A stretch of DNA of 64,000 nucleotides from Alphaproteobacteria bacterium (GCA_030429495.1 JAUIFH010000003.1:248001-312000); one strand, 5' to 3'. Counted from the stretch's first letter, positions 8,848-19,599 are shown. Program-made: numbers and translations. The notes: generated from the letters alone by a model not told the origin.

Positions 8848-9750
8848 GTGAAGCTTTTCTCCGGCACGCCGCTGTCGCAATTCTCCGACCAGCCGGCAAA
8901 GAAGGACCTTGCCGCACCGCGAAAGCCGGACGGCGGAGAGCGTGGCGCCGACCTGTCCACCCCGCCGACGGAATCGCGCCTTCGGATCGTCCCTATCCCT
9001 CGCCTCGCCGCCGGCGGTCGCTGGCGGGTGGAGGCGATGCGATCGCGGTCGGAACCGCTTCTGCTGTGGTTCACCCGCGGTCAGGGAAGGATCACGATCG
9101 GCGGCGTGACGCGGGGCTACAGCGCCCATAACGCGATCTTCATTCCGGCCGGCGTGATGCATGGCTACGAGATCGGCAGCCAGAGTTACGGAACCGCTGT
9201 CTTCTTCGGCCGGGGAACGACCCTTGCCCTGCCCTCCGAACCGTATCACCTGAGAATTCGCGATGTCGGAGCGCAGGCGGAGCTTTCCGGTCTGGTTGAC
9301 AACATCCAGCGCGAACGCGACAGCGACCGGCCCGGCGCCGAGCGCGCGGCGCATCATCATCTCGGCCTGCTGGGCGTCTGGCTTGAGCGCCAGGTCGAAA
9401 CCGGGCGCGCCGAGGCGAAGAAGCCCGACGCCGCGCGCCGCCTCGCCGGGCGCTACTCGGCGCTCCTGGAACGCGACTTCCGCTCGGGCAAGGGCGTGGC
9501 GGAATACGCCCGCGCGCTTGGCGTCACGCCGACGCACCTCACGCGGGTCTGCAAGCAGACCTGCGGGCGCTCGGCCTCGGATCTCCTGCATGACCGCGTC
9601 ATCTTCGAGGCGCGGCTCCTGCTAAGCGAAACGCGGATGCCGATCAGCCGGGTTTCCGAAGCGCTAGGCTTCACCTCCGCGGCCTATTTCACACGTGCTT
9701 TCCAGCACCGCACGGGCAAGACGCCCTCGGCCTTCCGGCGCGGCGGATAA
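8848..9750 (+). CDS. AraC family transcriptional regulator
   Basis: 300 residues. A cupin-like sensor half (IFIPAGVMHGYEIGS at about residues 97-111) precedes the AraC/XylS DNA-binding half. There the two helix-turn-helix units read VAEYARALGVTPTHLTRVCK and ISRVSEALGFTSAAYFTRAF, ending in the family tail GKTPSAFRR. I prefer the GTG at 8848 because CCGAGGA sits nine bases upstream; an in-frame GTG at 8818 would add ten residues. It lies immediately before, and in the same direction as, an ABC importer operon, with 178 bp between. The likely job is control of that operon in response to its substrate; this is inferred from position only. Confidence 0.85.
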   Translation: MKLFSGTPLSQFSDQPAKKDLAAPRKPDGGERGADLSTPPTESRLRIVPIPRLAAGGRWRVEAMRSRSEPLLLWFTRGQGRITIGGVTRGYSAHNAIFIPAGVMHGYEIGSQSYGTAVFFGRGTTLALPSEPYHLRIRDVGAQAELSGLVDNIQRERDSDRPGAERAAHHHLGLLGVWLERQVETGRAEAKKPDAARRLAGRYSALLERDFRSGKGVAEYARALGVTPTHLTRVCKQTCGRSASDLLHDRVIFEARLLLSETRMPISRVSEALGFTSAAYFTRAFQHRTGKTPSAFRRGG

Positions 9751-9808
9751 GCGGCCCGCCAACGGGTTCCGCATGTCGCAAAAATCGCAGGAATGACGGA
9801 ATCGGGCG

Positions 9809-9817
9809 TTGACGTCA
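9809..9817 (+). promoter_or_regulatory. Possible -35 element with a TGACGTCA palindrome upstream of the importer operon
   Basis: TTGACG begins at 9809 and overlaps the perfect 8-bp palindrome TGACGTCA (9810-9817). It lies about 110 bp upstream of the binding-protein start. No good -10 match at ideal spacing was identified, so this is only a candidate. Confidence 0.25.
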
Positions 9818-9820
9818 GGG

Positions 9821-9843
9821 AAAAAAAGGGGCGCAATGCCCCT
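9821..9843 (-). terminator. Leftward intrinsic terminator upstream of the first importer operon
   Basis: On the minus strand the sequence reads AGGGGC, loop ATTGC, GCCCCT, then seven T residues (plus-strand A7 at 9821-9827). This is a compact textbook intrinsic terminator. Yet the genes on both sides are on the plus strand, so it would stop a leftward transcript starting in or before the binding-protein gene. It may end a short antisense or small RNA. Confidence 0.6.
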
Positions 9844-9862
9844 GTGAGCAACTTCATTGCGC
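9831..9862. promoter_or_regulatory. Inverted repeat GCGCAATG...CATTGCGC, candidate AraC-type operator
   Basis: GCGCAATG (9831-9838) and CATTGCGC (9855-9862) are perfect inverted arms separated by 16 bp. A third ATTGCGC at 9888-9894 repeats the right arm directly, 32 bp further on. The region is between the AraC-family gene and the importer operon. Binding by that regulator is an inference. Confidence 0.4.
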
Positions 9863-9928
9863 AAAAGGCGTCGTCGCGCCGGTAAAAATTGCGCTTGATA
9901 AAAACAAGATCACGCAGGGAGACGAACA

Positions 9929-11572
9929 ATGACCAAACATTTCTCGCCGGACATGCACCCGGCGGCCCTCGGCTATGCCGAGGAGTGCCGTACTGGCAAA
10001 CTCAGCCGCCGCGAATTCCTGACCCGCGCTTCCGCTCTGGGCGTGTCCTCGGCCGCGGCCTACGGGATGCTCGGCCTTGCCGCGCCGCAAGAGGCGCGGG
10101 CCCAGACCATGGGCGGCACGATCCGAATGAACATGGAGACAAAAGCTGGAAAGGACCCCCGCACTTGGGATTGGTCGGAACTGGCCAACTTCGCACGGGG
10201 TTGGCTCGACTACCTCGTTGAGTATGAACCGGACGGCACATTCAGAGGAATGCTGCTTGAAAGCTGGGAGGCAAACGAAGACGCTTCCGAATACATCCTT
10301 AAGGTTCGTCAGGGCGTGAAATGGAACAATGGAGACGACTTCACAGCTGAAGACGTTGCCAACAACTTTCGGAGATGGTGTGACGGCAATGTCGAGGGCA
10401 ACTCGATGGCGGCGCGATTTGGTGCGTTGATTGACGCTGAAACGAAAACGGCTCGCCCCGACGCAATTTCGGTTGTTGACACCCACACCGTAAAGCTTTC
10501 TTTGAGCAACCCCGACATCACTATCATTGCGAACGTTTCCGATTACCCGTCAGCAGTAGTGCATCAGTCGTTTGACAACGGCGATCCGTCGGCCAACCCG
10601 ATCGGCACCGGCCCCTACATCCCGGAGACGAACGATGTCGGCGTCAAGCAGGTCCTCGTCCGCAATTCGGACCACACCTGGTGGGGCACCGAGGTCTACG
10701 GCGGGCCGTATCTCGATCGAATCGAATATATCGACCTCGGCACTGATCCTTCGTCATTTGTTGCAGCCGCCGAAGCTGACGAGATCGACGTAACTTATCG
10801 AACTGATGGCGACTTCGTCGAAATATTCGATGGGATCGGCTGGGCAAAGTCCGAAGTCGGCACCTCGGCAACCCTTTGTGTCCGGTTCAATCAACCTACT
10901 GCACCGTATGACAACCGAGATGTAAGACGGGCCCTGCAAATGGCCGTCGATAACGCCGTACTTTTGGAACTCGGTTATGCTGGTCTTGGGAAAGTTGCGG
11001 AAAACCACCATGTGTCACCGCTTGATCCTTCCTATGCCGAACTTCCGCCGTTGAGCGTTGACCCAGCGAAAGCGAAAGAGATGCTCGATGCGGCCGGCCA
11101 TGCCGACACCGAGTTTGAACTCATCTCGATCGACGACGCTTGGCAGGCGGCAACATGTGACGCCGTTGCGGCACAGTTGCGTGATGCCGGTATAAACGTA
11201 AAGCGAAACATTCTGCCTGGCTCGACCTTCTGGAACGACTGGTTAAAATTCCCGTTCTCCGCTACAGAGTGGAACCACCGTCCACTTGCCGTTCAGCTAT
11301 TGTCATTGGGATATATGACCGGCGGCGCCTGGAACGAAACAGGCATGTCAAATCCTGATTTCGACGTATTGATGATCAAGGCAATGTCTATTGCCGACGC
11401 TGACGCACGGCGCGAGGTCATGGCCGAGATAGAGACGATGATGCAAGACGAAGGCGTAGTCATCCAGCCCTATTGGCGTTCTCTCTATCGGCATTACAAA
11501 CAGAACATCAAAGGACTCGATATGCACCCTGCATTCGAGCATCACCACTACAAGTGGTCGATCGACGCCTGA
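9929..11572 (+). CDS. ABC transporter substrate-binding protein, peptide/oligosaccharide type (SBP family 5)
   Basis: 547 residues. The N-terminus has a twin-arginine signal ([11 protein letters not shown], then a hydrophobic stretch ending ARAQ), so it should be exported folded to the periplasm. The mature part has the family-5 pattern: [54 protein letters not shown]-like GGGAGA precedes the ATG. The permeases and fused ATPase follow on the same strand. The substrate cannot be read from sequence; the family takes di- and oligopeptides, nickel and oligosaccharides, and the glucokinase downstream makes a sugar conceivable. Base composition is odd: after about residue 70 codons become clearly richer in A/T, with a GC-rich island near 10570-10735. 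Confidence 0.88.
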   Translation: MTKHFSPDMHPAALGYAEECRTGKLSRREFLTRASALGVSSAAAYGMLGLAAPQEARAQTMGGTIRMNMETKAGKDPRTWDWSELANFARGWLDYLVEYEPDGTFRGMLLESWEANEDASEYILKVRQGVKWNNGDDFTAEDVANNFRRWCDGNVEGNSMAARFGALIDAETKTARPDAISVVDTHTVKLSLSNPDITIIANVSDYPSAVVHQSFDNGDPSANPIGTGPYIPETNDVGVKQVLVRNSDHTWWGTEVYGGPYLDRIEYIDLGTDPSSFVAAAEADEIDVTYRTDGDFVEIFDGIGWAKSEVGTSATLCVRFNQPTAPYDNRDVRRALQMAVDNAVLLELGYAGLGKVAENHHVSPLDPSYAELPPLSVDPAKAKEMLDAAGHADTEFELISIDDAWQAATCDAVAAQLRDAGINVKRNILPGSTFWNDWLKFPFSATEWNHRPLAVQLLSLGYMTGGAWNETGMSNPDFDVLMIKAMSIADADARREVMAEIETMMQDEGVVIQPYWRSLYRHYKQNIKGLDMHPAFEHHHYKWSIDA

Positions 11573-11580
11573 TGACGTTT

Positions 11581-11611
11581 CGGCGGCGCCGGCCCGGTTC
11601 CCGCGCCGCCG
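11581..11611 (+). other. GC-rich stem-loop just after the binding-protein gene
   Basis: CGGCGGCGC (11581-11589) and GCGCCGCCG (11603-11611) form a perfect 9-bp stem with a 13-base loop. Outer ATGA/TCAT bases extend it. It lies nine bases after the stop at 11572, before the first permease. There is no T-tract. Such hairpins commonly protect the 3' end of the binding-protein mRNA. Confidence 0.6.
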
Positions 11612-11674
11612 TCATGAGGCTGCCTTGCAGGCACACGCTCACCTGTCCCCCTGACGGGCGGAAAGGACCAGATC

Positions 11675-12718
11675 ATGCTGAAATTCCTGTTGCGGCGCTT
11701 GCTGACGATGGTGCTGACGGCACTCTGCCTCACGTTCATCGTCTTCTTCCTGACGAACCTGCCGCCGAACCTGGAAAAACTCGCGAAGTCGGAGGCCGGC
11801 AGCCGGATCTCCGACGAGGAAGTCCAAAGCTGGCTGAACAAGAACGGCCATGGCAGCCCGCTTGTGGTCCGCTACGGCGAATGGCTTGGCGTGATGCCGG
11901 GCTGGAGGCTCGAGGAAAACGGCGTCACGACCGGCCGCTGCATCGAGCGTGGGCAAGACCCGGAAACTGCCCCCAAGTTCTGCGGCGTCCTCCAGGGGGA
12001 TTGGGGTTTCTCCTCTGTCTTCAAGGACGAAGTCAGCACGATCATCGGCACGCGCCTTGGCCTGACCGGGCTCCTGATGTTCTGGGTCATGGTCGTGATG
12101 GTGCCGGTCTCGCTCATCATCGGCGTCCTTGCCGGGATGCGCGAGGGATCAAAGCTCGACCGCTCGCTCTCGACCTTCTCGATCGCCTCGACGGCGACAC
12201 CGGAATATGTGTCGGGCGTTATCCTGATCGCGGTCTTTGCATCCTCGATGGTCGGACTGAAGTGGTTCAAGGGCACCGCGACCTCGGCCATGGACAACAT
12301 CACGTTCGAGAATTTCTTCCTGCCCGTCATCACGATCGCGCTCTACGGCATCGGCTATATCGCCCGGATGACACGCGCCTCCATGACCGAGGTGATGACA
12401 GCGCAGTATATCCGCACCGCCCGGCTGAAAGGCGTGTCGTTCGGCAACGTTGTGATGAAGCACGCGCTTCGCAACGCGCTGATCGCGCCCTTCACGGTGA
12501 TCATGCTGCAGTTCCCCTGGCTGCTGAACGGCGTCGTCATCGTCGAGACGCTCTTCAACTACAAGGGCTTCGGCTGGACGCTGGTCCAGGCCGCCGGCAA
12601 CAACGATATCGAGCTCCTGCTCGGCTGCTCGGTCGTCGCCGTGGTCGTCGTGCTGACCACGCAGCTCATCTCCGATGTGGGCTACGTCTACCTCAACCCC
12701 AGAATCAGGATCAGCTGA
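11675..12718 (+). CDS. ABC transporter permease (DppB/OppB type)
   Basis: 347 residues, an inner-membrane channel subunit. The N-terminus MLKFLLRRLLTMVLTALC is the typical first span of DppB-like permeases. The EAA-like cytoplasmic loop that contacts the ATPase reads YIRTARLKGVSFGNVVMKHA. A periplasmic segment after the first span (about residues 30-110) is longer than usual and contains two cysteines (GRCIERGQ and KFCGVLQGDWG). The start has GGAAAGGA upstream. The stop is followed after one base by the ATG of the next permease. It forms a heterodimer with the following gene product, by family knowledge. Confidence 0.9.
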   Translation: MLKFLLRRLLTMVLTALCLTFIVFFLTNLPPNLEKLAKSEAGSRISDEEVQSWLNKNGHGSPLVVRYGEWLGVMPGWRLEENGVTTGRCIERGQDPETAPKFCGVLQGDWGFSSVFKDEVSTIIGTRLGLTGLLMFWVMVVMVPVSLIIGVLAGMREGSKLDRSLSTFSIASTATPEYVSGVILIAVFASSMVGLKWFKGTATSAMDNITFENFFLPVITIALYGIGYIARMTRASMTEVMTAQYIRTARLKGVSFGNVVMKHALRNALIAPFTVIMLQFPWLLNGVVIVETLFNYKGFGWTLVQAAGNNDIELLLGCSVVAVVVVLTTQLISDVGYVYLNPRIRIS

Positions 12719-12719
12719 C

Positions 12720-13895
12720 ATGGAAGAACTCGGTTGGGGCGCCATCACTCTTGCCATCATGAAGCAGTTCCTGCCGGTCTGGATCGCGCTTGTCGTCACC
12801 TTCGTGGCGTCGATCCGCTACAAGCGGCGGCTCGGGCTCTACGGCAAGCTCTTCGATTCCACGATCGGCATGATCGGCTTCGCCATCGTCATGTTCTGGG
12901 TCTTCACGGCGTTGTTTTCCGACCTCGTGGTGACGCATGACGTTCTGGCCCAGATCAGCCAGATGAAGAACAAGCTGCCGGGCACACCCACGCCGGACGG
13001 CATGGGCTGGTACCTGCTCGGCGGCGACCATCTTGGCCGCGACGTCTTCAGCCGCGTGGTCGAAGGCAGCCGGGTGGTGATCCAGATCGCACCCGTCGCA
13101 ACGCTCTTCGCCTTCATGGTCGGCGTGACGCTCGGCCTTCCGGCGGGCTATTACGGCGGAAGGCTCGATACCGGCCTGTCGTTCCTCGCCAACCTCATCC
13201 TGGCCTTCCCGGTGATCCTTCTCTTCTACCTGCTCGTCACGCCCGAGATCGTGGAAACCGGCCTGCCGCAATACCTCGCGATCATCCTGTTCCTGTTCCC
13301 GATCGTGTTCCTGCTGGTACTGGTGAATTCGCGCTTCTATGTGGTGCCCGAATTCCGCAACAAGGTGATGATCGCGATCGCCGTTATCGGCGGCTATCTC
13401 TACCTTTCGCTCGTGGGTGAGGTCGGCACCAAGGTCGCCGTCCTTCCGAATTCGCTCGACCTCATCCATGTGCCGGGCAATATCCTGATCGTCTTCGTCT
13501 CGGTCGTCTTCGTGAACTCGCCCACTGTCTTCCGCATCGTCCGGGGCATCACGCTCGACATCAAGACGCGCGACTATGTCTCGGCCGCCCAGACCCGCGG
13601 CGAGCGCCCCTGGTACATCATGCTGTGGGAGATCCTGCCGAACGCGCGCGGGCCCCTCATCGTCGATTTCTGCCTGCGCATCGGCTACACCACAATCCTC
13701 CTCGGCACGCTGGGGTTCTTCGGCCTCGGCCTGTCGCCCGAAAGCCCCGACTGGGGTTCCACGATCAATGCCGGCCGCAAGCTCCTGACCATCGCGCCGC
13801 ACCCGGCCATCGTGCCCGCGCTCGCGCTGATGAGCCTCGTTCTCGGCCTCAACCTGCTCGCGGACGGACTGCGCGAAGAAAGCCTGAAGGACTAG
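12720..13895 (+). CDS. ABC transporter permease (DppC/OppC type)
   Basis: 391 residues, longer than the usual 280-310 of DppC. The extra length is two hydrophobic stretches in the middle: AIILFLFPIVFLLVLVNSRF near residue 190, and another around YLSLVGEVGTKVAV, before the EAA loop YVSAAQTRGERPWYIMLWEI. The family pattern GGDHLGRDVFSRVVEGSR precedes the first core span. The start ATG at 12720 lies one base beyond the previous stop. It pairs with the upstream permease. The additional membrane segments suggest a distinct subfamily of these importers. Confidence 0.88.
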   Translation: MEELGWGAITLAIMKQFLPVWIALVVTFVASIRYKRRLGLYGKLFDSTIGMIGFAIVMFWVFTALFSDLVVTHDVLAQISQMKNKLPGTPTPDGMGWYLLGGDHLGRDVFSRVVEGSRVVIQIAPVATLFAFMVGVTLGLPAGYYGGRLDTGLSFLANLILAFPVILLFYLLVTPEIVETGLPQYLAIILFLFPIVFLLVLVNSRFYVVPEFRNKVMIAIAVIGGYLYLSLVGEVGTKVAVLPNSLDLIHVPGNILIVFVSVVFVNSPTVFRIVRGITLDIKTRDYVSAAQTRGERPWYIMLWEILPNARGPLIVDFCLRIGYTTILLGTLGFFGLGLSPESPDWGSTINAGRKLLTIAPHPAIVPALALMSLVLGLNLLADGLREESLKD

Positions 13896-13920
13896 GCGCG
13901 ATGCGCCCTGCCCTTCTTCT

Positions 13921-13975
13921 TGGCCGAAATACTCCGGGGGTCCGGGGGCAGCGCCCCCGGCCTCTCCAAAGGGAG
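13921..13975. repeat. GC-rich palindromic intergenic element
   Basis: The gap between permease and ATPase contains TGGCCGAAATACTCCGGGGG followed by a perfect 8-bp hairpin CCGGGGGC-AGC-GCCCCCGG (13942-13960). From memory, similar sequences recur between genes in Rhodobacteraceae. Only one copy was noticed in this window, so its repeat status is not shown here. Confidence 0.4.
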
Positions 13976-13982
13976 AAGACCG

Positions 13983-16067
13983 ATGACCAAATGGGACTAT
14001 GACGGCCCGATCCTGGAGATCGAGAACCTCTCGATCAGCTTCTTCACACGGCTGCGCGAAATCCCCGCCGTGATGGATTTCTCCTGCACGGTCCAGCCCG
14101 GAGAGGCGATGGGCCTCGTGGGCGAGAGTGGCTGCGGCAAGTCCACCGTCGCCCTCGCCGTCATGCGCGATCTCGGCAAAAACGGTCGCATCGTCGGCGG
14201 CACCATCAAGTTCAAGGGCCGCGACCTGACCACCATGTCAGAGGAAGAACTGCGCGACATCCGCGGGTCCGAGATCGCGATGATCTACCAGGAACCGATG
14301 GCCTCGCTCAACCCGGCCATGAAGATCGGCCAGCAGCTCATGGAAGTGCCGATGATCCATGAGGGCGTGACCAAGGAAGAGGCCTACAAACGCGCGCTGG
14401 AAGTCGTGACGGATGTCCGCCTGCCCGATCCGGAGCGGATGCTGAAAAGCTATCCGCACCAGCTTTCGGGCGGCCAGCAGCAGCGCATCGTCATCGCCAT
14501 GGCGCTGATGTCGAAGCCGGCGCTATTGATCCTCGACGAACCGACGACCGCGCTCGACGTGACGGTCGAGGCGGCCGTCGTCGACCTGGTCAAGGATCTC
14601 GGCAAGAAATACGGCACCTCGATGCTGTTCATCAGCCACAACCTTGGCCTCGTCCTCGATACGTGCAACCGGCTTTGCGTGATGTATTCCGGCGAGGCGG
14701 TGGAAACCGGCTCCATCAAGGATGTCTTCGACAAGATGCAGCACCCCTATACGCAGGCGCTGTTCCGGTCGATCCCGCTGCCCGGCGCGGACAAGAACTC
14801 CCGCCCGCTCGTCGCCATCCCTGGCAACTTCCCGCTGCCGCACGAACGGCCGCAGGGCTGCAACTTCGGCCCGCGCTGCGACTATTTCGAAGCCGGTCGC
14901 TGCGATCAGGGCGAGATCCCGATGGCGAATGTCGCCGGCCATGACCGCCATGACACCCGTTGCCTCAGGGTGGCCGAAATCGACTGGAACGCGCCCCTGA
15001 AGGGCGTGAAAACCGCCGAGAAGACGCCGATCGGCAAGGTCGTCCTGAAGATGGAGGACCTGCGCAAGTACTACGAGGTCTCGGCCAACGCGCTTTTCGG
15101 CGGCGGCGACACCAAGGTGGTGAAGGCCAACGAGACGCTGAGCTTCGAGGCACATGAGGGCGAAACGCTCGCCATCGTCGGCGAGAGCGGCTGCGGCAAG
15201 TCGACCTTCGCCAAGGTGCTGATGGGGCTGGAAACCGCGACGGCAGGTCAGATCCTGCTTTACGACAATGAAATCCAGTCGACCCCGATCGAGGCTCGCA
15301 ATACCGAAACCGTCTCGGGCGTGCAGATGGTGTTTCAAAACCCGTTCGACACGCTCAACCCGTCGATGACCGTCGGGCGGCAGATCATCCGGGCGCTGGA
15401 AATCTTCGGCGAGGGGAATTCCGACGCCGAGCGGCGCAACCGGATGCTGGAGCTTCTCGACCTCGTGAAACTGCCGCGCGCCTTCGCCGAACGGATGCCG
15501 CGCCAGCTTTCCGGCGGCCAGAAGCAGCGCGTCGGCATCGCCCGCGCATTCGCCGGCGGCGCCAAGATCGTGGTGGCGGACGAACCGGTCTCCGCACTCG
15601 ATGTCTCGGTCCAGGCCGCTGTCACCGACCTCCTGATGGAGATCCAGCGCAAGAACCGCACGACGCTCCTCTTCATCAGCCATGACCTTTCCATTGTCCG
15701 CTACCTCTCGGACCGGGTGATGGTGATGTATCTCGGCCATGTCGTCGAACTGGGTACGACCGATCAGGTCTTCTCGCCGCCCTACCACCCCTATACCGAG
15801 GCGCTTCTGTCGGCCGTGCCCATCGCCGACACCCATGTCGAAAAGAAGCGCATCGTGCTGGAAGGCGACATCCCCTCTGCAATGAACCCGCCGCCGGGCT
15901 GTCCGTTCCAGACGCGCTGCCGCTGGAAGTCGAAGGTGGCCGGCGGGCGTTGCGAGACCGAAATGCCGCCGGTGCGGCATCTGACGGACGGGCACCAGAT
16001 CAAGTGCCACCTGCCCGACGCCGACCTCGCCTCGATGGAGCCGGTGATCAAGATCGCCGCCGAATAG
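13983..16067 (+). CDS. ABC transporter ATP-binding protein, two fused ATPase domains (DppD-DppF type)
   Basis: 694 residues containing two complete nucleotide-binding domains. Domain 1: Walker A GESGCGKST at 47-55, signature LSGGQQQR, Walker B LLILDEPTTALD, H-loop FISHNLG. Domain 2: Walker A GESGCGKST near 400, signature LSGGQKQR, Walker B VVADEPVSALD, H-loop FISHDLS. After each domain comes the cysteine-containing tail of OppD/F proteins (CNFGPRCDYFEAGRC and CPFQTRCRWKSKVAGGRC). The start is ATG 13983 after GGGAGAAGACCG; the frame is open upstream into the hairpin element. Both ATP sites look catalytically complete. It energises the two permeases encoded just before. Confidence 0.92.
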   Translation: MTKWDYDGPILEIENLSISFFTRLREIPAVMDFSCTVQPGEAMGLVGESGCGKSTVALAVMRDLGKNGRIVGGTIKFKGRDLTTMSEEELRDIRGSEIAMIYQEPMASLNPAMKIGQQLMEVPMIHEGVTKEEAYKRALEVVTDVRLPDPERMLKSYPHQLSGGQQQRIVIAMALMSKPALLILDEPTTALDVTVEAAVVDLVKDLGKKYGTSMLFISHNLGLVLDTCNRLCVMYSGEAVETGSIKDVFDKMQHPYTQALFRSIPLPGADKNSRPLVAIPGNFPLPHERPQGCNFGPRCDYFEAGRCDQGEIPMANVAGHDRHDTRCLRVAEIDWNAPLKGVKTAEKTPIGKVVLKMEDLRKYYEVSANALFGGGDTKVVKANETLSFEAHEGETLAIVGESGCGKSTFAKVLMGLETATAGQILLYDNEIQSTPIEARNTETVSGVQMVFQNPFDTLNPSMTVGRQIIRALEIFGEGNSDAERRNRMLELLDLVKLPRAFAERMPRQLSGGQKQRVGIARAFAGGAKIVVADEPVSALDVSVQAAVTDLLMEIQRKNRTTLLFISHDLSIVRYLSDRVMVMYLGHVVELGTTDQVFSPPYHPYTEALLSAVPIADTHVEKKRIVLEGDIPSAMNPPPGCPFQTRCRWKSKVAGGRCETEMPPVRHLTDGHQIKCHLPDADLASMEPVIKIAAE

Positions 16068-16085
16068 ACCCGTTGCCTGCCTCCC

Positions 16086-16104
16086 CGTCAGCGCAGCTCT
16101 GACG
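16086..16104 (+). terminator. Small stem-loop after the importer operon
   Basis: CGTCAG (16086-16091) pairs with CTGACG (16099-16104) around a 7-base loop, about 20 bases after the ATPase stop. It lacks a T-tract, so termination is uncertain. Confidence 0.3.
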
Positions 16105-16195
16105 GCGAACCGGGAAGGCAGAGCATGGCAGGACATGTCCGCCAGTTGCCCGCCTTGCGGCATCCTTGTCTCCGTCCCGTCCTTCCTCTCTCCGG

Positions 16196-16216
16196 CCGGG
16201 CGAGCGGCTCGCCCGG
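16196..16216. other. Perfect 9-bp hairpin before glucokinase
   Basis: CCGGGCGAG-CGG-CTCGCCCGG is a perfect 9-bp stem with a 3-base loop in the 275-bp gap between the importer operon and glk. No T-tract follows. It may be a transcription-pausing or mRNA-processing structure separating the two units. Confidence 0.4.
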
Positions 16217-16342
16217 GGGAATCGTTCTTCCGGGAAGAAGGCCAGCGCCAGAGTGTCCGCGCCATCCCCCTGCGGCCTTGCCCCACATTCCAAAGCGTCC
16301 TATCACGCGCTGATGCCCCGCCCGCAAGCTTGTGAGCAGTTC

Positions 16343-17301
16343 ATGCCGAACGCCCTCTCTCTCGTAGCCGACATTGGCGGGACCAATACCCGCGTCGCGC
16401 TTGTGCGCGGCAACGCGGTCGATCGCGGTACGATCCGGCGCTACGCCAATGCCGCGTATCCGGGGCTGGGCCCGGTCCTGTCGTCCTACCTGGCCGATGC
16501 CGGCGATCCGGACTGCGCCGGCGCCTGCGTCGCGGTTGCCGGTCCGGTCGACGGTGGTGTCGCGAAGCTCACCAATCTCGACTGGGTGATCGACCGCGCA
16601 TTGGTCGCCGGCGCGACGCGGGCCGGCACCGTCGCGGTCCTGAACGACCTGCAAGCGCAGGGGCACGCGCTGGGCCATCTTGCCCCGGGAAGCCTGCGCA
16701 GCGTGATCGCGGCCCCCGGCGCCCGGCCCGGCGCCGCGCGGCTGGTGATCGGCGTCGGCACCGGTTTCAACGCGGCGGTCGTGCACGAAGTGGCCGGCGG
16801 GCGGATCGTCACCGCATCGGAATGCGGCCATATCACGCTGCCGGTGCGGAGCGAGGCCGACCTGCGCCTGATGCGCTTCGTCGAGGCGGAGCATGGTTTC
16901 GCCGGGGTCGAGGACGTGCTTTCGGGTCGTGGACTTCAGCGCCTGTTCGCCTGGCATGCGAGCGAGGCGGGGCGACCGGACCGGCCCGATGCAGCCGCGA
17001 TCATGGCGGCGATCGCGGACGGCACCGACCCGGTCGCGGCCGCGACCGGCGCGACCTTTGTCCGCCTTCTCGGCGCTGTGGCGGGCGATCTCGCCCTGAC
17101 CCACCTGCCGTTTTCCGGCATCTACCTTATCGGCGGCGTGGTGCGCGCCTTCTCACCGCATTACGAGCGCTTCGGCCTTGCGGCCGCTTTCCGCGACAAG
17201 GGGCGCTTTTCCGGCTTCATGGAAGCCTTCTCGGTCGAGATCATCGAGGATGACTATGCAGCGCTTGAAGGCTGCGCCGAACACCTCGCCCGGATCGGCG
17301 G

Positions 17302-17305
<4 letters not shown>
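16343..17305 (+). CDS. glk: Glucokinase
   Basis: 320 residues of the bacterial Glk family, phosphorylating glucose to glucose-6-phosphate with ATP in the cytoplasm. The N-terminus [20 protein letters not shown] is the ATP/phosphate-1 loop. [13 protein letters not shown] carries the catalytic Asp. [11 protein letters not shown] and ECGHITLP are the sugar-binding region, with ECGH where EGGH is usual. ATG 16343 gives the standard N-terminus; an in-frame ATG at 16313 would add ten residues. Its stop overlaps the stop of the convergent pgi by two bases. Its product is the substrate of both pgi and zwf encoded opposite. Confidence 0.93.
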
Positions 17306-18912
<1,607 letters not shown>

Positions 18913-18927
18913 CGTCTCTCCTGCGGG

Positions 18928-19599
18928 TCAGGGCGCCCAATGCACCGTGGCATTGGCAAGAACGGCGCGGATCGGCGCCTCGGTCGGGTCGAGGGTCTGC
19001 GCGCGCTCCAGAGCTGCGCGCTTCGCCTCGCCGGTGATCAGGACATGGGTGCTCATCGCGCCGGCGAGAACGCGCGCCGAAAGCGTCACCCGCGGCTCTG
19101 CCGCACCCGGCGCGCGCATCGGGACGAGGATCGGCGCATCTTCCGCCAGCGCCTCTGTCAGCCGGTCCGCACCGGGAAAGAGCGAGGCCGTGTGCATATC
19201 CGCCCCCATACCGAGCAGCAGCAGCGATATCGGCAGAAGCGGTTCGATCGCGGCGCCGAGCGCCTCCACCGCGTCTTCGGGCGCGGGCGCGTCGGCATAA
19301 AGCGGCTGGTAGGCCGCTGCCGCAGCCCGACCGACCAGAAGCCGCTGTTTCAGCAGCCGCCCGTTGGAGCGTTCGGAGTTGTCCGACACCCAGCGTTCGT
19401 CATTCAGAAAGACCGTCACCCGGTCCCAATCGAGTTTCACGCCCGAGAGCACATCGAAAACCGGCCCCGGCGTCGTGCCACCCGGCACACAAAGGCTCGC
19501 ACGCTCGTTCTGGCGAAGCGCCGCGCCCAGTTCACTGGCCAGCGCATCGGCAAGGCTGAACATCATCAGCTCGGCATCGGGATACTCGATCAGGTTCAT
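18928..19599 (-). CDS. pgl: 6-phosphogluconolactonase
   Basis: 223 residues of the SOL/DevB type that hydrolyses 6-phosphogluconolactone to 6-phosphogluconate. Characteristic text is LCVPGGTTPGPVFDVL and VTVFLNDERWVSDNSERSN, then LLLGMGADMHTASLFPG. The ATG at 19599 overlaps the zwf stop as ATGA. The frame is open upstream in zwf but gives an arginine-rich shadow. Its place between zwf and pgi fixes the function. Confidence 0.95.
   Translation of the reverse strand: MNLIEYPDAELMMFSLADALASELGAALRQNERASLCVPGGTTPGPVFDVLSGVKLDWDRVTVFLNDERWVSDNSERSNGRLLKQRLLVGRAAAAAYQPLYADAPAPEDAVEALGAAIEPLLPISLLLLGMGADMHTASLFPGADRLTEALAEDAPILVPMRAPGAAEPRVTLSARVLAGAMSTHVLITGEAKRAALERAQTLDPTEAPIRAVLANATVHWAP

Noticed and set aside
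9664-9864. A 66-codon minus-strand frame across the AraC gene end and the leftward terminator
   Set aside because: It overlaps the conserved C-terminus of the AraC-type gene and runs through the hairpin; translation is not protein-like.
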